Shown piece by piece: positions 56,313 through 64,000 of a DNA stretch of 64,000 bases. The stretch's first letter is position 1; each line of letters starts with the position of its first letter. The DNA is from Lentisalinibacter sp035655155. GTDB lineage: Bacteria > Pseudomonadota > Gammaproteobacteria > Steroidobacterales > Woeseiaceae. Location: contig DASRVH010000005.1 in NCBI GenBank assembly GCA_035655155.1, forward strand, positions 1 to 64,000, written 5' to 3'. The notes under the pieces were generated by a model. That model did not search any database, was not told the origin of the DNA, and worked only from the letters and a program-made list of their open reading frames with translations. A program made the translations under genes and the position numbers.

Positions 56313-58031
56313 GTGTCCTGCCGCGGCGTCCCGATCAGACTCCCCCTGCTGTCAGTCCTGCTGCTGGCTCCGCTTCTGATCGGCGCCGCCTCGGGGGCTG
56401 CGGCCTCGCCATGGGATCAGGAACTGCACGGCTCCGCGGAGCAGGCCGTCCGGGAACGGCTGCGCCAGCGGCTGGAGCAGATCGAAGCGGATACGCTGCA
56501 CGTGATCGAAGGGGAGCCTCTGGCGGCCCGCACGCTGCTCCCCGATCTCTACGCCGGCCGGCGCTTCCGGCCGTTGTGGTCCGAGGCGGAACGCCGCCGC
56601 GAGCTGCTGGCGCTGGTGCGCGCCAGCGCGGAGGAGGGGCTGAACCCCGCCGATTATCATCTCGCCGTGCTGCAGCGCCATGTCGAGGAGATCGGCGCCG
56701 AGGCGGACCCCTACGGCAGGGCGGACCGCGATCTGCTGATGACCGACGCTCTGGCGCGGCTCGCCCACCACCTCGTGTACGGCAAGGTGGAGCCCTCCCG
56801 CCTCGACCCTCACTGGAACTTCCACCCGGACACCGAGGAGGGCGACCCGGTGGCCACGCTGCATGCGGCGCTGGCGGCGGAGTCTCTGGCCGGGTTTTTC
56901 AGGCGCCGTCTCGAGCGGGGAGCGCCGTACCGGCAACTGGTCGCGGCCCTGGCCCGCTACCGGGGCATCGCGGCCTCGGGCGGCTGGCAGGCCATCCCGG
57001 CGGGGCGCGCGCTGAAGCCCGGCATGCGGGATCCGAGGGTGGCCGCGGTCCGCTCGCGGCTGGCCGCGGAGTTCCCGCTGCCGGCGGCGCCGGATCCCTG
57101 GCAGTACGACGACCCGGTCGAAGTCACCGTCACGGCGTTCCAGCGTCGCTACGGGCTGGAGCCGGACGGGGTCGTCGGTGCGCGCACTCTGGCGGCGATG
57201 AACCTGGCGGTGTCCGCCCGCATCGACCAGATCCGGGTGAACCTGGACCGTGCCCGCTGGGTGCTGGAGCGCCCGGAGCGTGACTATCTGCTGGTGAATA
57301 TCGCCGGTTTCCGCGCCTTCTTCATGCGCGGCGACGCAATCCGCTGGGAGACGCGGGTGGTGGTGGGGCAGCCCTACCGGCGCACCCCCGTGTTCCGCTC
57401 CAGCATCGTCTATCTCGTCTTCAATCCCACCTGGACGGTGCCGCCGGTGGTACTGAAGAACGACGTCATCCCGGAGGCCATCGCGGATCCGGCCGCCGTG
57501 ACCCGGCGGGGCCTGCAGGTGGTGGCGGCCGACGGCAGCGTCGTTGCGCCGCAGGATGTCGACTGGGCTCGCTACCGGAATGGGGCACTGCCCTATCAGC
57601 TGGTGCAGCCCCCGGGTCCCGGCAACGCCCTCGGGCAGGTGAAGTTCATCCTGCCCAACCCGTACAACGTCTATCTGCACGACACGCCGGGCAGGGAGGC
57701 GTTCCGGAGCGCCGATCGCAGCTTCAGCTCGGGCTGCATCCGGGTGCAGCGGCCGCTGGAACTGGCGGCGCTGCTGCTGGACGAGGATCCGGACTGGGGG
57801 CCCGCTGAGATCGATGCCACGGTGGCGACAGGGCTCACGCGCACCGTCTTCCTGCCGCGTCCGGTCCCCGTCATGATCCTGTACTGGACGGCCGGCATGG
57901 GCCCCGACGGCGAGTTCGGCTTCTATCCGGACGTCTACGAGCGCGACGCGGCCGTGCTGCGAGCGCTCGACAGCGACTTCGACGTGTCTGCCGGGCTCGA
58001 TCCCGGCGCGTCGGGGAGCCTGTTGCCGTAG
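56313..58031 (+). CDS. ldtD: L,D-transpeptidase, LdtD/YcbB-like
   Basis: A 572-residue protein: signal peptide (LPLLSVLLLAPLLIGAASGAAA), a peptidoglycan-binding module around FQRRYGLEPDGVVGARTLAAMNL, and the YkuD catalytic domain with VYLHDTP (His456) and the nucleophile in SFSSGCIRVQRP (Cys475). It makes 3-3 (meso-DAP) crosslinks in peptidoglycan, strengthening the wall under envelope stress. The start is a GTG at 56313; the 197-base gap to the divergent mepK-like gene should hold both promoters. Length is near that of E. coli LdtD (615). Confidence 0.9.
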   Translation: MSCRGVPIRLPLLSVLLLAPLLIGAASGAAASPWDQELHGSAEQAVRERLRQRLEQIEADTLHVIEGEPLAARTLLPDLYAGRRFRPLWSEAERRRELLALVRASAEEGLNPADYHLAVLQRHVEEIGAEADPYGRADRDLLMTDALARLAHHLVYGKVEPSRLDPHWNFHPDTEEGDPVATLHAALAAESLAGFFRRRLERGAPYRQLVAALARYRGIAASGGWQAIPAGRALKPGMRDPRVAAVRSRLAAEFPLPAAPDPWQYDDPVEVTVTAFQRRYGLEPDGVVGARTLAAMNLAVSARIDQIRVNLDRARWVLERPERDYLLVNIAGFRAFFMRGDAIRWETRVVVGQPYRRTPVFRSSIVYLVFNPTWTVPPVVLKNDVIPEAIADPAAVTRRGLQVVAADGSVVAPQDVDWARYRNGALPYQLVQPPGPGNALGQVKFILPNPYNVYLHDTPGREAFRSADRSFSSGCIRVQRPLELAALLLDEDPDWGPAEIDATVATGLTRTVFLPRPVPVMILYWTAGMGPDGEFGFYPDVYERDAAVLRALDSDFDVSAGLDPGASGSLLP

Positions 58032-58049
58032 CGTCCGCGGCGGGCCGGC

Positions 58050-58475
58050 TCAGGCCTCCAGCGCTTCGCGGACGTGGCGCAGCACATCCGTCGCCCCGCG
58101 CAGCTGATCGTCGGATACGCCGATGCCGGCCTGGTCGAGGTGATGGGCCTCGTGGCGACGGATGTCCTCGATCACCTTCTGCCCTGCCGCCGTCAGCCGT
58201 ACCAGCTTGGAGCGCCGGTGGGCGGGGTTCTCCACCCGCTCCACCAGCCCCTCGTGCAACAGCGGATTGACGAGCGCCTGGATGTGCTGGCGCGAGACGC
58301 GCCGCGCCCGCGCTATGGCCGGCACGGTGGACGGCCCCTCGCGCAGCAGGTGCTCGAGCACCGCCCGGCGGGGCTGGGTCATCTCGGAGTCTTCGTGCAG
58401 CTGCTCTCCGGTGTGGATCAGGGTGGTGAAAAGCAGCCGGACCTCGTGGAACAGGTCGTCCAGGTGTTTCTGCAT
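58050..58475 (-). CDS. MarR-family transcriptional regulator
   Basis: A 141-residue winged-helix protein: ALFREVRLLFTTLIHTGEQ-like dimer helix (LDDLFHEVRLLFTTLIHTGEQL), recognition region GPSTVPAIARARRVSRQHIQALVNPLLHEGLVERV and the wing NPAHRRSKLVRLTAAGQKVIEDIRRHE. A perfect palindrome (58498-58512) lies 22 bases upstream of the ATG, the usual place for an autoregulatory operator. Its regulon is unknown; the gene stands alone between convergent ldtD and divergent sequence. Confidence 0.88.
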   Translation of the reverse strand: MQKHLDDLFHEVRLLFTTLIHTGEQLHEDSEMTQPRRAVLEHLLREGPSTVPAIARARRVSRQHIQALVNPLLHEGLVERVENPAHRRSKLVRLTAAGQKVIEDIRRHEAHHLDQAGIGVSDDQLRGATDVLRHVREALEA

Positions 58476-58497
58476 GCCAGGCCTCCTGACAAAGAAT

Positions 58498-58512
58498 TTG
58501 TCGTCACGACAA
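58498..58512. promoter_or_regulatory. Perfect palindrome, probable MarR operator
   Basis: TTGTCGTCACGACAA reads as TTGTCGT-C-ACGACAA, perfectly symmetrical about one base, 22-36 bases before the MarR-family start codon. Confidence 0.7.
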
Positions 58513-58819
58513 TCCGCATGTCAATAATATCACGGCCCGCGCGACCTGTAACCGGGTCTTCCGGCGGGTGCGGAAAGCCGACGAATCGTGCTGCTTTGCA
58601 GCGGGCGCGACCGGACCGCCACTGCTAGTATCGACCCACAGGCAAGCACGGGCGGGATACCCGGGGGGGAGGGGTACCGGCCGGACGAGGCGCTCCAGCC
58701 AATATCCTCCGCCGTGGGCAGCAGGAACGATCGTGGATTCCACTGATGGCTGCTCCGGGGAAGCCCGCCGCATAGTCGAGACAGGCACCCGGAACGGGCA
58801 CCCAGAGAGGAGTCGCCGA
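58513..58819. other. Gene-free stretch before the HPF-like gene
   Basis: About 300 bases without a credible gene. Open frames run into it from the HPF-like gene but have no ribosome site or coding signal before ATG 58820. It contains a G-run (CGGGGGGGAGGGG near 58661-58674) and GC-rich short repeats; no terminator or known riboswitch is recognised. It probably carries the HPF promoter and a long leader. Confidence 0.4.
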
Positions 58820-59173
58820 ATGCAGATACCCGTCGAAATCCGCTTCAAGGACATCCCGCGCTCCCCGGCGCTGGAGACCGTCATCCGTGAACAGGCAGAG
58901 AAGCTGGAGCAGGTGTGCTCCGACATCATTTCGTGCCGGGTGACCGTGGAGGCGCCGCACCGGCACCAGAACAAGGGGCGGCTCTATCACGTCGTCGTGG
59001 ATGTCAACGTGCCGGGGCGCGAGATCGTCGTAAGCCACGCCCAGGAAGACAACCATGCCCACGAAGACCCGTACGTGGCGGTGAACGACTCGTTCCGTGC
59101 CGCGACGCGCCGGCTGAAGGGCTACAACCGCCAGCGGACGGGCAAGGCCCGGGCGGCGCAGGAGGCCGGCTGA
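58820..59173 (+). CDS. HPF/RaiA-family ribosome-associated factor
   Basis: A 117-residue short ribosome hibernation/modulation factor: QIPVEIRFKDIPRSPALETVIREQAEKLEQV at the start and a compact beta-alpha fold through DPYVAVNDSFRAATRRLKGYNRQR. The family binds the 30S subunit and stabilises inactive ribosomes. The unusually His-rich loop (EAPHRHQNKGRLYHVVV and SHAQEDNHAHED) is noteworthy. GAGAGGAG precedes the ATG. It is short-form, lacking the C-terminal dimerisation extension of long HPF. Confidence 0.85.
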   Translation: MQIPVEIRFKDIPRSPALETVIREQAEKLEQVCSDIISCRVTVEAPHRHQNKGRLYHVVVDVNVPGREIVVSHAQEDNHAHEDPYVAVNDSFRAATRRLKGYNRQRTGKARAAQEAG

Positions 59174-59177
59174 GGGT

Positions 59178-60368
59178 TCAGGCGGCCCCGGGAGCGCGGT
59201 CGCTGCCGCCGAGCAGTTCCCCGACCAGGCTGACCCAGTAGGCGACGCCGATGGGCAGCGCCTCGTCGTTGAAGTCGTAACGGGCGTTGTGCAACATGCA
59301 GCCGCCCTCGCCGGGGCCGTTGCCGAGCCACAGATAACAGCCGGGCTTTTCCTGCAGCATGAACGCGAAGTCCTCGCCGCCCATGGTGGGCGGCAGGTCC
59401 CGGTGCACGTTGCCGGCGCCTGCCACGGCTGCCGCCGCCCGCGCGGCGATCTCGGCCTCGTCCGGCGTGTTCACCGTCGGCGGGTAGGTACGGTAGTAGG
59501 TCGTCTCGGCCGTGGCGCCGAAGCCTTCGGCCACGCCGGCGGCCACCCGCTCGATGTCCCGCTCGATCCGGTCGCGTGACTCCGGCGTGAGCGTGCGCGC
59601 GGTGCCCTTCAGCACCACCTCGTCCGGGATCACGTTGAACGTCTCGCCGCCCCGCAGGACGGTGACCGAGACCACCACCGAGTCGGTCGGCTCCGTGTTG
59701 CGGCTGGCCAGGGACTGCAGCGCGGTGATCACATGGGCGGCGGTCACCACCGGATCGATGGTCTGGTGGGGCATGGCGGCGTGGCCGCCGCGGCCGCGCA
59801 CCGTGATCTCGAACTTGTCGGAGGCGGCCATCTGCGGCCCCACGCGCACCGCGAACTCGCCGATCGGCAGTCCCGGCCAGTTGTGCATGCCATAGACCGA
59901 TTCCACCGGGAACAACTCGAAGAGGCCGTCGTCGATCATCGCCTTCGCGCCGGCGCGGCCTTCCTCTGCGGGCTGGAAGATGAAGTGCACCACGCCGTCG
60001 AAGTCGCGGTTGGCGGCCAGGTGCTCGGCCGCGCCCAGCAGCATGGTGGTATGGCCGTCGTGGCCGCAGGCGTGCATGCAGCCCTCGTGCCGGGAACGGT
60101 GGTCGAACTCGTTCAGCTCCTGGATGGGCAGCGCGTCCATGTCGGCCCTGAGGCCGATGGCGCGCCCGGAGCTGCCGGCGCGCAGCGTGCCCACCACCCC
60201 GGTCACCCCCAGGCCGCGGTGGACCTCCAGGCCGAAGCGCTCTAGCTTCTCCGCCACGAAGTCGCTGGTGGCCTTCTCCTCGTAGGCGAGTTCCGGGTGA
60301 GCGTGGATGTGATGGCGCCAGGCGGTCAGCGCCTGCTGGCGTTCGCGTATCCGGTCCAGGAGTTCCAT
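59178..60368 (-). CDS. M20D-family amidohydrolase/peptidase
   Basis: A 396-residue metal-dependent hydrolase: TAWRHHIHAHPELAYEE, the metal-binding GLRADMDALPIQE and MHACGHDGHTTMLLGAA, PAEEGRAGAKAMIDDG and the C-terminal PTMGGEDFAFMLQ. Members hydrolyse N-acyl amino acids, aminobenzoyl-glutamate or indole-acetyl-amino-acid conjugates. The ATG at 60368 is preferred over a longer extension; the upstream ABC exporter stop is 22 bases away, so the two may be co-transcribed. An AbgT-type transporter is encoded at 6-7.5 kb, an attractive but unlinked partner. Confidence 0.9.
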   Translation of the reverse strand: MELLDRIRERQQALTAWRHHIHAHPELAYEEKATSDFVAEKLERFGLEVHRGLGVTGVVGTLRAGSSGRAIGLRADMDALPIQELNEFDHRSRHEGCMHACGHDGHTTMLLGAAEHLAANRDFDGVVHFIFQPAEEGRAGAKAMIDDGLFELFPVESVYGMHNWPGLPIGEFAVRVGPQMAASDKFEITVRGRGGHAAMPHQTIDPVVTAAHVITALQSLASRNTEPTDSVVVSVTVLRGGETFNVIPDEVVLKGTARTLTPESRDRIERDIERVAAGVAEGFGATAETTYYRTYPPTVNTPDEAEIAARAAAAVAGAGNVHRDLPPTMGGEDFAFMLQEKPGCYLWLGNGPGEGGCMLHNARYDFNDEALPIGVAYWVSLVGELLGGSDRAPGAA

Positions 60369-60390
60369 GCCGATTTCCGTCTCCGTCAGA

Positions 60391-62193
60391 TCATTGAGCC
60401 GGCGGGGCGGCTGCCTCCTGTCCGGTCTGTACCGCCCAGAGGCTGGCATAGATGCCGCCCCGGGCCAACAGGGATTCGTGATCGCCGGTCTCGGCGATGC
60501 GCCCGCGCTCGAGCACGATGATACGGTCCGCGTGCACGATGGTGGAGAGCCGATGGGCGATGACCACCGTCGTGCGCGAGTGGGAGATGGTCGCCAGCGA
60601 GCGCTGGATGGCCGCCTCGGTCTCGTTGTCCACCGCGGAGGTCGCCTCGTCCAGGATGAGCACCGGCGGGTCCTTCACCAGGGCCCGGGCCAGCGACAGG
60701 CGCTGGCGCTGGCCGCCGGAGAGCTTCTGGCCGCGCTCGCCCACGACGGTGTCGAGCCCCCGGGGCAGACGCTCGATGAACTCCATCGCCTCGGCCGCCC
60801 GGGCCGCCTCGATCACCGCCTCGTCGCCGGCCTCCGGCGCGCCGTAGGCGATGTTGTCCCGCACGGTGCCCTGGAACAGGAACACGTCCTGGCTCACCAG
60901 GCCGATGTGGCGGCGCAGGCTCTCCAGCGTGAAATCGCGGATCGGGCGGCCGTCCAGCAGGATCTCGCCCTGCCGGGGTTCGTAGAAGCGCAGCATCAGC
61001 TTGATCAGCGAGCTCTTGCCCGCGCCGGTCTGGCCGACGAAGGCCACGGTCTCGGTGGGGGCGATGTCGAAGTCGATGTCGCGCAGCACCGGTTCGCCGT
61101 CGGCATAGGCGAACCAGACGTGTTCGAAGGTAATGCGGCCTTCTACCTCGCCCAGCGTCTCGGCCCCGGGGGCGTCGCGGATCGCGATGGGCGCCTCGAT
61201 GAGGTCGAGGATACGGCGGGACGAAGCCATGGCGCGTTCGTACAGGTCCACCGTCTCCGCCAGGCTGGTCAGCGGCCACAGCAGCCGCTGGGTCAGGAAC
61301 ACGAGCACGCCGTAGGCGCCCACCGCCAGGGCGCCGGACAGAGTCATCCAGCCGCCGATCAGGAAGGTGGCGAGGAAGCCGGCCAGGATCGCCATGCGGA
61401 TCACCGGGATGAAGGCCGAACTCACGGCGATGGCACGGCGGTTCGCATCCACGTAGGCATTGCTGTCGGCCCGCACCCGATCGGCTTCGATCTGCTCCGT
61501 CGCAAAGCTTTTGATCGTGGCGATGCCCGAGATGTTGGCTGCCAGGCGCGAGCCCAGTCCGCCGACCCGCTCGCGGACTTCGGTATAGAGCGGTTGCGCA
61601 CGGCGCTGAAAATAGAAGGCACCGACGACGATGACCGGGATGGGCGTGAAGGCGACCACTGCGATGAGCGGCGAGACCGCGAAGAACACCGCGCCCACGG
61701 CCACCAGCGTGGTGGCCACCTGGATGAGGTTGTTGGCGCCGCCGTTCAGGAAGCGCTCCAGCTGGTTGACGTCGTCGTTGAGGATGGCCACCAGATTGCC
61801 GGTGCTCTGATCCTCGAAGTACGCGAGATCGAGGTGCTGCACGTGGCCATAGGCATCCAGGCGCATGCCGTGCTGCAGATCCTGGGCCAGATTCCGCCAC
61901 AGGATCAGGTACAGGTATTCGAACAGCGACTCGCTCATCCAGATGACCAGCGTCAGCCCGCCCAGAAGCAGCATCTGGGAGCGCGGCTCGGTGATGCCGA
62001 GGGCGGCCACGAAGGAGTCTTCCTGGCGCACCACGACATCGATGGCGATGCCGATCAGGATCTCGGGCATCACGTCGAAGAGCTTGTTCAGCACGGAACA
62101 GGACGTGGCCAGCAGGATGCGCCTGCGGTAGCCCCGCGCGTAGTGCAACAGGCGCTTGAGGGCCTGGAAAGAGCTCTTCGCCTCGCCGCTCAT
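60391..62193 (-). CDS. ABC exporter, fused membrane and ATPase domains (MsbA-like)
   Basis: A 600-residue half-transporter with six N-terminal membrane helices (for example NKLFDVMPEILIGIAIDVVV and LIAVVAFTPIPVIVVGAFY) and a C-terminal ATPase: Walker A GQTGAGKSS, signature LSGGQRQRLSLARAL, Walker B ILDEATSAVD. It would homodimerise to export lipid, peptide or drug. The ATG at 62193 (SGEAKSSFQALKRLL) is used; longer frames reach into the divergent ompW leader. Substrate unknown. Confidence 0.92.
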   Translation of the reverse strand: MSGEAKSSFQALKRLLHYARGYRRRILLATSCSVLNKLFDVMPEILIGIAIDVVVRQEDSFVAALGITEPRSQMLLLGGLTLVIWMSESLFEYLYLILWRNLAQDLQHGMRLDAYGHVQHLDLAYFEDQSTGNLVAILNDDVNQLERFLNGGANNLIQVATTLVAVGAVFFAVSPLIAVVAFTPIPVIVVGAFYFQRRAQPLYTEVRERVGGLGSRLAANISGIATIKSFATEQIEADRVRADSNAYVDANRRAIAVSSAFIPVIRMAILAGFLATFLIGGWMTLSGALAVGAYGVLVFLTQRLLWPLTSLAETVDLYERAMASSRRILDLIEAPIAIRDAPGAETLGEVEGRITFEHVWFAYADGEPVLRDIDFDIAPTETVAFVGQTGAGKSSLIKLMLRFYEPRQGEILLDGRPIRDFTLESLRRHIGLVSQDVFLFQGTVRDNIAYGAPEAGDEAVIEAARAAEAMEFIERLPRGLDTVVGERGQKLSGGQRQRLSLARALVKDPPVLILDEATSAVDNETEAAIQRSLATISHSRTTVVIAHRLSTIVHADRIIVLERGRIAETGDHESLLARGGIYASLWAVQTGQEAAAPPAQ

Positions 62194-62376
62194 CGGCGGG
62201 AGCTTAGCAGGTGGTGCCCGCCGCCGTCCGGCGCGCCATAGGTAGTGACCGACGGGCCTTCTGTGGGAACCACTATACCGCAGTGATGCAGTGCAGCAGA
62301 GAATAGGCATGGTCGCGTGAAATTCATTGGCGGTCTGGTTGTCTGCGACCACGGCAACAGGCCATGGAGAGTCATC

Positions 62377-62997
62377 ATGAGAGGACTTGCTACGCGAATT
62401 CTCGCGGTCTTCGTCGGCTTGTCATTCTGCCTTGCATTGCCGGCGCAGGCTTATGAAGCGGGCGACTGGCTGGTCCGTGTCGGTGTGACCACGGTCGATC
62501 CGAAAGACGAGAATCTGGACGTCTCCGGATTGTTTCTGGAAGTGGACGACGGCACGACACTGACCTTCAACGGCACCTATTTCTTCTCGCCCAACTGGGG
62601 TGTGGAGGTGCTGGCTGCCGCGCCGTTCAATCACGACATCCAACTTGAGTCAGTCGGCAAGATCGGTGAGACCGATCATCTCCCGCCCACCGTCAGCCTG
62701 CAGTATCATTTCCTGCCAGACGCTACTTTCCAGCCATACGTCGGCCTCGGCCTGAATGCGACGATCTTCTTCAGTGAAGACCTGAATCCGGCGGTGGGCG
62801 ACGATCTCGATCTGGATACCTCTTTCGGACTGGCAGCCCAGATCGGAGCCGACTGGAGCCTGAACGAGAAATGGGTCTTGAACTTCGAGTTCCGCTGGAT
62901 CGACATCGATACCGAAGCGAAGGTCGACGGTGCCTCACTCGGCGACGTCGAGATCGATCCGATCACCTACGGCATCAATATCGGCTACAAGTTCTGA
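62377..62997 (+). CDS. ompW: OmpW-family outer-membrane beta-barrel
   Basis: A 206-residue barrel with a signal peptide (RILAVFVGLSFCLALPAQAY) and OmpW phrases: GDWLVRVGVTTVDPKDEN, FSPNWGVEVLAAAPFNHDI, ATFQPYVGLGLNATIFFSE and the closing ITYGINIGYKF with C-terminal Phe. OmpW forms an eight-stranded hydrophobic channel often induced by salt, oxygen or stress. The ATG at 62377 follows GGAGAG; a longer frame from 62317 lacks a signal peptide start. A terminator follows, so it is probably monocistronic. Confidence 0.93.
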   Translation: MRGLATRILAVFVGLSFCLALPAQAYEAGDWLVRVGVTTVDPKDENLDVSGLFLEVDDGTTLTFNGTYFFSPNWGVEVLAAAPFNHDIQLESVGKIGETDHLPPTVSLQYHFLPDATFQPYVGLGLNATIFFSEDLNPAVGDDLDLDTSFGLAAQIGADWSLNEKWVLNFEFRWIDIDTEAKVDGASLGDVEIDPITYGINIGYKF

Positions 62998-63018
62998 CAC
63001 CGATAAGTCCCAGGCGGC

Positions 63019-63050
63019 AAAGGGCCGGGTGAAGTACCCGGCCCTTTCCT
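63019..63050 (+). terminator. Rho-independent terminator between ompW and the TerC-family gene
   Basis: AAAGGGCCGGGT (63019-63030) and ACCCGGCCCTTT (63036-63047) form a 12-bp stem with a 5-base loop; TTT and a short T/C-rich stretch follow. The A-rich left side could serve the convergent minus-strand gene (stop at 63074) too. Confidence 0.82.
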
Positions 63051-63073
63051 TTGCTCCGACCTCAGCTCTGCTC

Positions 63074-63835
63074 TCAGCTCTGCTCCAGGGCTTCCTCCTT
63101 CCGCGGCACCTTCTTGTGCAGCCGCACCGGCCGTCGGTTCTTCCTGACTTTCAGGTTGAGCATCTCGACGCCCACCGAGAATGCCATGGCGAAGTAGATG
63201 TAGCCCTTCGGGATGTGCAGGTCTATGCCCTCGGCGATGAGCGCGGTGCCGATCAGCACCAGGAATGAGAGCGCCAGCATCTTCACCGTGGGGTGTTCGT
63301 CCACGAAGCGGCCGATGGCACCGGCCGCCACCATCATGACGCCCACCGCGACGACCACCGCGATAACCATCACCGCGAGGTGATCGGCCATGCCCACGGC
63401 GGTGATCACCGAGTCGAGGGAGAAGACCATGTCGACGATCGCGATCTGCGCCAGCACGCCGCCGAAGGTGGCCGCCTTCACCTGCTTCTCATCGGCGTCC
63501 ACGCCCTCCACCGAGTGGTGGATTTCCAGCGTGGACTTCGCCAGCAGGAACAGCCCGCCGCCGACCAGTATCAGGTCGCGGCCCGAGATGCCGGTGCCGA
63601 GCACCTCGAACAGGTCCGCCGAGAGTTTCATGATCCAGGTGATGAGCAGCAGCAGTAAGATGCGCATGCCCATGGCCAGCCCCAGCCCGATGATGCGGGC
63701 GCGCTGGCGCTGCTCCGCGGGCAGCCGGCCCACCAGCACCGAGATGAAGATGATGTTGTCGATGCCGAGAATGATCTCGAGCACGGTCAGCGAGGCCAGC
63801 GCTATCCAGGCCTCCGGCATGGTGATCCATTCCAC
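63074..63835 (-). CDS. TerC/YgdQ-family membrane protein
   Basis: A 253-residue protein of about seven helices with the family's LEIILGIDNIIFISVLVGRLP motif near the N-terminus (Asp/Asn metal site) and the matching VDMVFSLDSVITAVGM in the middle. TerC-family proteins handle tellurite resistance or manganese export; specificity is not clear. A GTG at 63835 gives EWITMPEAWIAL, matching relatives better than the ATG five codons later, and GGGGGACG lies upstream. Confidence 0.88.
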   Translation of the reverse strand: MEWITMPEAWIALASLTVLEIILGIDNIIFISVLVGRLPAEQRQRARIIGLGLAMGMRILLLLLITWIMKLSADLFEVLGTGISGRDLILVGGGLFLLAKSTLEIHHSVEGVDADEKQVKAATFGGVLAQIAIVDMVFSLDSVITAVGMADHLAVMVIAVVVAVGVMMVAAGAIGRFVDEHPTVKMLALSFLVLIGTALIAEGIDLHIPKGYIYFAMAFSVGVEMLNLKVRKNRRPVRLHKKVPRKEEALEQS

Positions 63836-64000
63836 GGTGCGTCCCCCGGCGTAATCCCGTCGGCGCCAGACGTTACCACAAGCCGGCGGTTGCACCGGCA
63901 GTGCGGTAGTGGTATTCCCGAATAGGCTGTGCCTGCCGCCCTCCGCAGGATGGGTTTTCGGACGGGGGAAGGCACCGCCGGCCCGGTTTCGCGGGCACGT

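Overview
The window is about 64 kb of dense, GC-rich bacterial chromosome with short intergenic gaps, many 1-8 bp gene overlaps and no insertion sequence, prophage, CRISPR array, tRNA or rRNA that I can see. The gene content points to a halotolerant, respiring gammaproteobacterium, of the kind found among Chromatiales or Woeseia/Wenzhouxiangella relatives: ectoine genes with a dedicated aspartate kinase, a high-potential iron-sulfur protein, a large TonB-dependent receptor, OmpW, HemN, TPR sulfotransferases and a wHTH-TPR regulator. The exact lineage is inference.

Layout. 1-7.5 kb: the end of an ABC export system (permease cut by the window edge), a three-gene unit of two tiny membrane proteins plus a di-iron hydroxylase, a wHTH-TPR transmembrane regulator, and an FrhB/HCAR-like flavo-Fe/S protein next to an AbgT transporter. 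7.6-15.5 kb: CBS protein, amidase, an ECF sigma operon with a probable anti-sigma factor and a periplasmic protein, a DUF1800/DUF1501 secretion-dependent pair, and a fasciclin protein. 15.5-21.2 kb: an osmoadaptation cluster (ectA-ectB-ask-sodium symporter, with a divergent EctR-like MarR regulator) in which ectC is absent. 21.2-24.8 kb: thioesterase and an overlapping sulfotransferase/glycosyltransferase/deacetylase operon. 25-29.7 kb: lipidated-looking HiPIP, Lrp regulator divergent from a cysteine-dioxygenase-like gene, LOG protein, threonine aldolase and a membrane protein.

29.7-30.3 kb has no credible protein gene. It carries a highly structured sequence with many tetraloop-capped hairpins, closed by a strong bidirectional terminator, plus a 17-nt near-perfect direct repeat and a DnaA-box-like palindrome. 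I read it as a noncoding RNA locus of unassigned class, and it is the best candidate here for something undescribed.

30.3-47.6 kb: a second sigma/anti-sigma operon, a repetitive acidic DUF5666 lipoprotein, an esterase, two c-type cytochrome lipoproteins, HemN, two PLP enzymes, a UdgX plus radical-SAM DNA-repair pair, and an 18-residue-repeat envelope protein. 47.6-64 kb: TonB receptor, Asp/Asn beta-hydroxylase with a propeller-like partner, TPR sulfotransferase, lipoprotein amidohydrolase, a MepK/LdtD-type peptidoglycan pair, a MarR regulator with its likely operator, a ribosome-associated HPF-like factor, an M20 hydrolase, an ABC exporter, OmpW and a TerC-family protein.

Taken together the region serves envelope maintenance, osmotic balance and respiration. 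All functional calls come from reading motifs and family resemblance; no database search was run.
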